This document shows, one piece after another, positions 62,601 to 64,000 of a stretch of DNA of 64,000 bases (the first letter of the stretch is position 1; every line of letters begins with the position of its first letter). The stretch comes from Gorsachius magnificus (taxonomy: Eukaryota; Chordata; Aves; Pelecaniformes; Ardeidae). Where the stretch lies: contig CM067084.1 in the NCBI GenBank assembly GCA_034008185.1, positions 40,561,099 to 40,625,098 on the forward strand, in the 5' to 3' direction. The notes beneath the pieces were generated by a model. That model was given only the letters and a program-made list of their open reading frames with translations, did no database searches and was not told the origin of the DNA. The position numbers and the translations under genes were made by a program.

Positions 62601-64000
62601 TCCTTCCCCTAGCAAATCTGCCCCTACATACTCCATTTGCACCTCTAAATAAACAGCATGCACTTTACACAAGTTTTACTGACTACACTGGGGCAAAGCA
62701 ACTGAGAATCTGACTCCCATTTTAATGTGATTCAGTTTCTTATAATTTTCTCAGACATCACACATGGATTCTACCCTTTTCACAGAGTAATTAAATGTTC
62801 CCAGTTTTATTTCAGCTAAACCTTTAGCACCATAAAGATAGATGGGTTGATAGAGTTTGTAGGCCTTTACTTTATAGGTTTTAAAGCAAAGGTAACAAAT
62901 ACCATATAGATAGCATTTGCCAAACCCTATCAATCCTTATCTCTAAAACCCAGTTTTCTAAATATAGGGAATATATATAAAATACATGGAATGTAAATAC
63001 TCACATAAAAAATATGGCAGGTAACTTATCCATGTCATGTAATTTATCAACAAAGCTTGCAAAATGCTTCCATTTTTCCTGTTCTGAGCAATCCACTGGT
63101 TTTGGCTTAAGGTGCTCCAGTAGCTCATTCACCTGACCAAAGTAGTATTATTGTGGAGATTTTAATGGCAAACACTTCTGGACAGAGGATTACAAATATG
63201 AAGATTCCATTTTCCTGTGTCAACTTCTATCTGCTCAAATTTTTTAAATAATTCAGAACTGCAATAGCCACATATAGGTTACAGACTAAAAAGTCTGCAA
63301 GTTATCAACTGACATTGGTAAGAGCTCAAAATGCAAATTGTTGTAGCATACATAACTGTGCAAATAATAAAGTATCACTAACATACTGATTATGACATTT
63401 TCACATTTAAGTGTCATATTTCAAGAAATTTGGGTTTTTTTTCCCCAGATATTCTTTCTTTTTCCCTTGTCGATTCACCACCTCATATACCTTTTTATGA
63501 TATAGGAATATGTGGCATCCAATCAAGAACTTGATTTTCTGCTCATTGCTTTAATATCTATCTTTTACATGGAAACATACATACCATCTGTGGTTACACA
63601 GGTTTCAGATGAGCAGCAAAAAAGAGGCAGACTGAAAAAGCACAGCAGTGGTACAATAGCCTCACTAATTGTAGGAGGTACCTAAAGGAACCAGGAATTG
63701 AAATCTCACAGCGGTATCAGAAGTCTGATTCCCAGAGAAGCTTGTGGAAACATCACCTTGAAAATGCTTATGGAAATAGCACAAATATTAATGCTTATCT
63801 TTCAAGCACAGCAGCAGTTAAACCTAATAAATAATAATTATGGGAGGAGAAATAATGATTATTATATGAAATAATAATTATGGGAGGAGTTACTCCTCCC
63901 ATAATTATTATTTCATATAATAATTATTATTTTAAAGCTGTACAGAATCTCAAGAAGGTGCCCTGTAACAATTGTTACCTTGTGTCTTTGACCAAGCACA
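47592..64000 (-). CDS. DDX60: DDX60, C-terminal part, disrupted (possible pseudogene); gene continues beyond the window
   Basis: DDX60 is a large interferon-induced Ski2-like DExD/H helicase implicated in RIG-I-type antiviral RNA sensing and RNA decay. Exons on the minus strand, 5' to 3': 63979-64000 (tentative), 63005-63132, 60155-60312, 57545-57745, 56406-56510, 54907-55043, 54206-54327, 52526-52673, 50446-50588, 49323-49474, 47804-47866 and 47592-47694. Helicase motif VI (MSGRAGRRGQD) opens the 57745 exon, and conserved C-terminal words include YYHEPSN, DNRGRRQPLNAYALDFYKHG and EGDAYYALKDF. Three defects are seen: exons for motifs IV-V are absent between 60155 and 57745, in-frame TAA TAA follows VKKS at 60168-60173, and a 2-bp deletion lies near 54990-55005. 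The rest is in frame with consensus splice sites. I cannot separate gene decay from assembly error by sequence alone. The gene converges on the TRIM-like gene. Confidence 0.85.
47804..47866 (-). CDS. DDX60: DDX60 penultimate exon
   Basis: Reads LIEGDAYYALKDFLLLIKSI. Acceptor TTTCATTAG, donor GTATGA. Phases match both neighbours. Confidence 0.88.
48368..48466 (-). mobile_element. CR1 LINE 3' end fragment
   Basis: On the plus strand AGAATGGTTTGGGCTAGAAG, GGACCATTAAAGATGATCTA and GTCCAACTCCCCTGCCATGG are the reverse complement of a CR1 3' end. The copy is about 100 bases long, in a DDX60 intron, in the gene's own orientation. Confidence 0.85.
49323..49474 (-). CDS. DDX60: DDX60 exon with DNRGRRQPLNAYALDFYKHG
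   Basis: Starts AVLHSLGINARNCPLLYLNK and includes the highly conserved DNRGRRQPLNAYALDFYKHG word near the DDX60 C-terminus. Acceptor ATTTTTAG, donor GTATGT, ending phase 2. Confidence 0.92.
50446..50588 (-). CDS. DDX60: DDX60 exon (SAISPFACLSG)
   Basis: Reads ELASYLMDNTKSVSAISPFA then CLSGVVDNDL. Acceptor CCTGTATAG, donor GTAAGT. Open in the expected frame. Confidence 0.88.
52526..52673 (-). CDS. DDX60: DDX60 exon (VFLEDLPKDF)
   Basis: Reads VFLEDLPKDFANAVKEYNTK and later LADIEQEYRLPMSK. Acceptor TTATTTCAG, donor GTAGGA, phase 0 to 1. Confidence 0.9.
53754..53870 (-). mobile_element. Fragment of an endogenous-retrovirus LTR, opposite orientation
   Basis: The word GAACTACAGCCCATGG at about 53845 matches, at 14 of 16 bases, the reverse complement of the LTR at about 59119-59134. 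The surrounding CCTGAAAGAACTACAGCCCA and GGACCCCACACC modules have the same repeat architecture. It directly abuts the GGA tract, which may have expanded from it. Confidence 0.6.
53871..54186. repeat. Purine tract (GGA/GGGA)n, about 316 bp
   Basis: Nearly pure G/A sequence on the plus strand (CCT-type pyrimidine tract in the DDX60 transcript), ending 20 bases from the splice donor at 54205. The Gly/Glu/Arg-rich and Pro/Ser/Leu-rich ORFs across it are composition artefacts. Confidence 0.97.
54206..54327 (-). CDS. DDX60: DDX60 exon (LVLILANLFGRKYLPP)
   Basis: Reads VFSEDVLENLVLILANLFGR then KYLPP and ends CQSK before donor GTAGAA. Acceptor TTTTGACATAG completes the split glycine codon from the exon before it. 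Confidence 0.9.
54907..55043 (-). CDS. DDX60: DDX60 exon with a 2-bp deletion
   Basis: First part GYLDQEGNPRGFAGL in the expected frame, second part THLYYHEPSNFVLVSFLV in another frame. The exon is 137 bases; 139 would satisfy the phases of both neighbours. Acceptor TTAAATAG, donor GTAAAT. Read straight through, it stops at TAA near the exon end. Confidence 0.87.
56406..56510 (-). CDS. DDX60: DDX60 exon (LSVLKHSLLSF)
   Basis: 35 codons, phase 0 on both sides: ALSVLKHSLLSFRRERYAEI and on to FLIKE. Acceptor GTTTGACCAG, donor GTAGGT. Confidence 0.88.
57545..57745 (-). CDS. DDX60: DDX60 exon with helicase motif VI
   Basis: 67 codons, phase 0 on both sides, beginning MSGRAGRRGQDLIGNVVFYD. MSGRAGRRGQD is motif VI of Ski2-like helicases, whose arginines contact ATP. 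Acceptor TTTCTTAG, donor GTTTAA after KADAKAK. Confidence 0.93.
58653..59756 (+). mobile_element. Solo LTR of an avian endogenous retrovirus in DDX60
   Basis: A 1.1 kb element beginning TGTGGTGGTTTGACCCTGGC and ending near GCCACAGAAAACAAATACA. The middle contains repeated CTGCTCC..GGGCTGCAG-type modules. I recall this LTR as a common avian ERV type. The flanking five-base words (ACTAC, ACTGT) match at only three positions, so no clean target-site duplication is visible. It lies antisense to DDX60, between the exons that flank the missing helicase exons. ORFs within it are not host genes. Confidence 0.8.
60155..60312 (-). CDS. DDX60: DDX60 exon upstream of the missing region, with in-frame stops
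   Basis: Reads FNVDLVECAAKNVFLNLLEK and on to ERLKDELRKVKKS, then TAA TAA at 60173-60168 after a 7-A run. With 6 A the frame stays open to the donor GTAAGT, and the exon becomes 157 bases, ending in phase 0. A weaker internal donor GTGAAA at 60185 would also end in phase 0 and avoid the stops. Confidence 0.75.
61474..61584. repeat. (TA)n-rich self-complementary tract
   Basis: About 110 bases of TA dinucleotides broken by short A runs, inside a DDX60 intron. Confidence 0.95.
63005..63132 (-). CDS. DDX60: DDX60 exon (VNELLEHLKPKP..LPAIFF)
   Basis: 128 bases: VNELLEHLKPKPVDCSEQEK and HDMDKLPAIFF. LPAIFF is the start of the second helicase domain, comparable with the LPxxxF strand of other Ski2-like helicases. 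Acceptor TTTGGTCAG, donor GTGAGT; phase 2 joins the next exon. Confidence 0.88.
63829..63931. repeat. Near-perfect 40-bp inverted repeat with overlapping direct repeat
   Basis: Arms 63851-63890 and 63892-63931 are reverse complements with one mismatch and a one-base spacer. The word AAATAATAATTATGGGAGGA occurs at 63829 and again at 63869 as a direct repeat, and once inverted in the right arm. It lies in a DDX60 intron. Confidence 0.95.
63979..64000 (-). CDS. DDX60: Possible DDX60 exon 3' end cut by the window edge
   Basis: The minus strand reads VLGQRHK in the phase required by the next exon, then a GTAACA donor. Only 22 bases are visible, so this rests on phase and donor alone. Confidence 0.3.

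Noticed and set aside
63851..63931. Inverted repeat read as a transcription terminator or transposon end
   Set aside because: No transposase, target duplication or gene end is nearby, and intrinsic terminators do not apply to a vertebrate intron. A template-switch origin fits better.
1..64000. CRISPR arrays, tRNA, rRNA and operon features
   Set aside because: None seen. The spliced gene structures and CR1/ERV repeats show vertebrate DNA.

Overview
The window looks like a piece of a bird macrochromosome. It is AT-rich and intron-rich, and carries 5'-truncated CR1 LINE fragments whose 3' ends have the ATTCTATG-type tail. It also carries two avian endogenous-retrovirus solo LTRs of types I recall from non-galliform birds, and a GC-rich CpG-island promoter. 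The gene content matches the ANXA10-DDX60 neighbourhood (human 4q32.3, chicken chromosome 4 from memory). No prokaryotic or viral gene is present apart from the transposon and LTR remnants.

Layout. (1) Positions 835-33298, plus strand: a complete annexin A10 gene. Twelve coding exons join in phase into 324 codons plus stop, which I recall as the length of the mammalian protein. The first exon has six codons and is followed by a 13.6 kb intron. CR1 fragments lie in introns 1, 6 and 11, a solo LTR in intron 1, and a GC-rich block in intron 5. (2) Positions 34.9-36.1 kb: a CpG island holding the promoter and first exon of a second plus-strand gene. (3) Positions 35524-43861: an eight-exon TRIM-type gene (RING, B-box 2, coiled coil, the 23-bp exon typical of TRIM genes, then a long serine-rich tail). 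I cannot assign it to a named TRIM. It would encode about 989 residues, but two exons (3 and 8) each contain a one-base frame disruption. (4) Positions 47592-64000, minus strand, converging on the TRIM gene: the C-terminal part of DDX60, a Ski2-like DExD/H helicase linked to antiviral RNA sensing. Eleven exons are clear and a twelfth is tentative at the window edge.

The strongest observation concerns DDX60. The exon ending in the charged helicase-linker sequence is followed directly by the exon that opens with motif VI (MSGRAGRRGQD). I found no exon for helicase motifs IV-V between them, and a 1.1 kb LTR without a clean target-site duplication sits in that gap. The same locus has an in-frame double stop in a 7-A run and a 2-bp deletion that exon-phase arithmetic confirms. 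Either DDX60 is decaying in this species or the assembly is locally faulty. ANXA10 next door is intact. The TRIM-like gene and DDX60, both of families tied to innate immunity, both carry frame breaks, which makes raw-read checking the deciding test.
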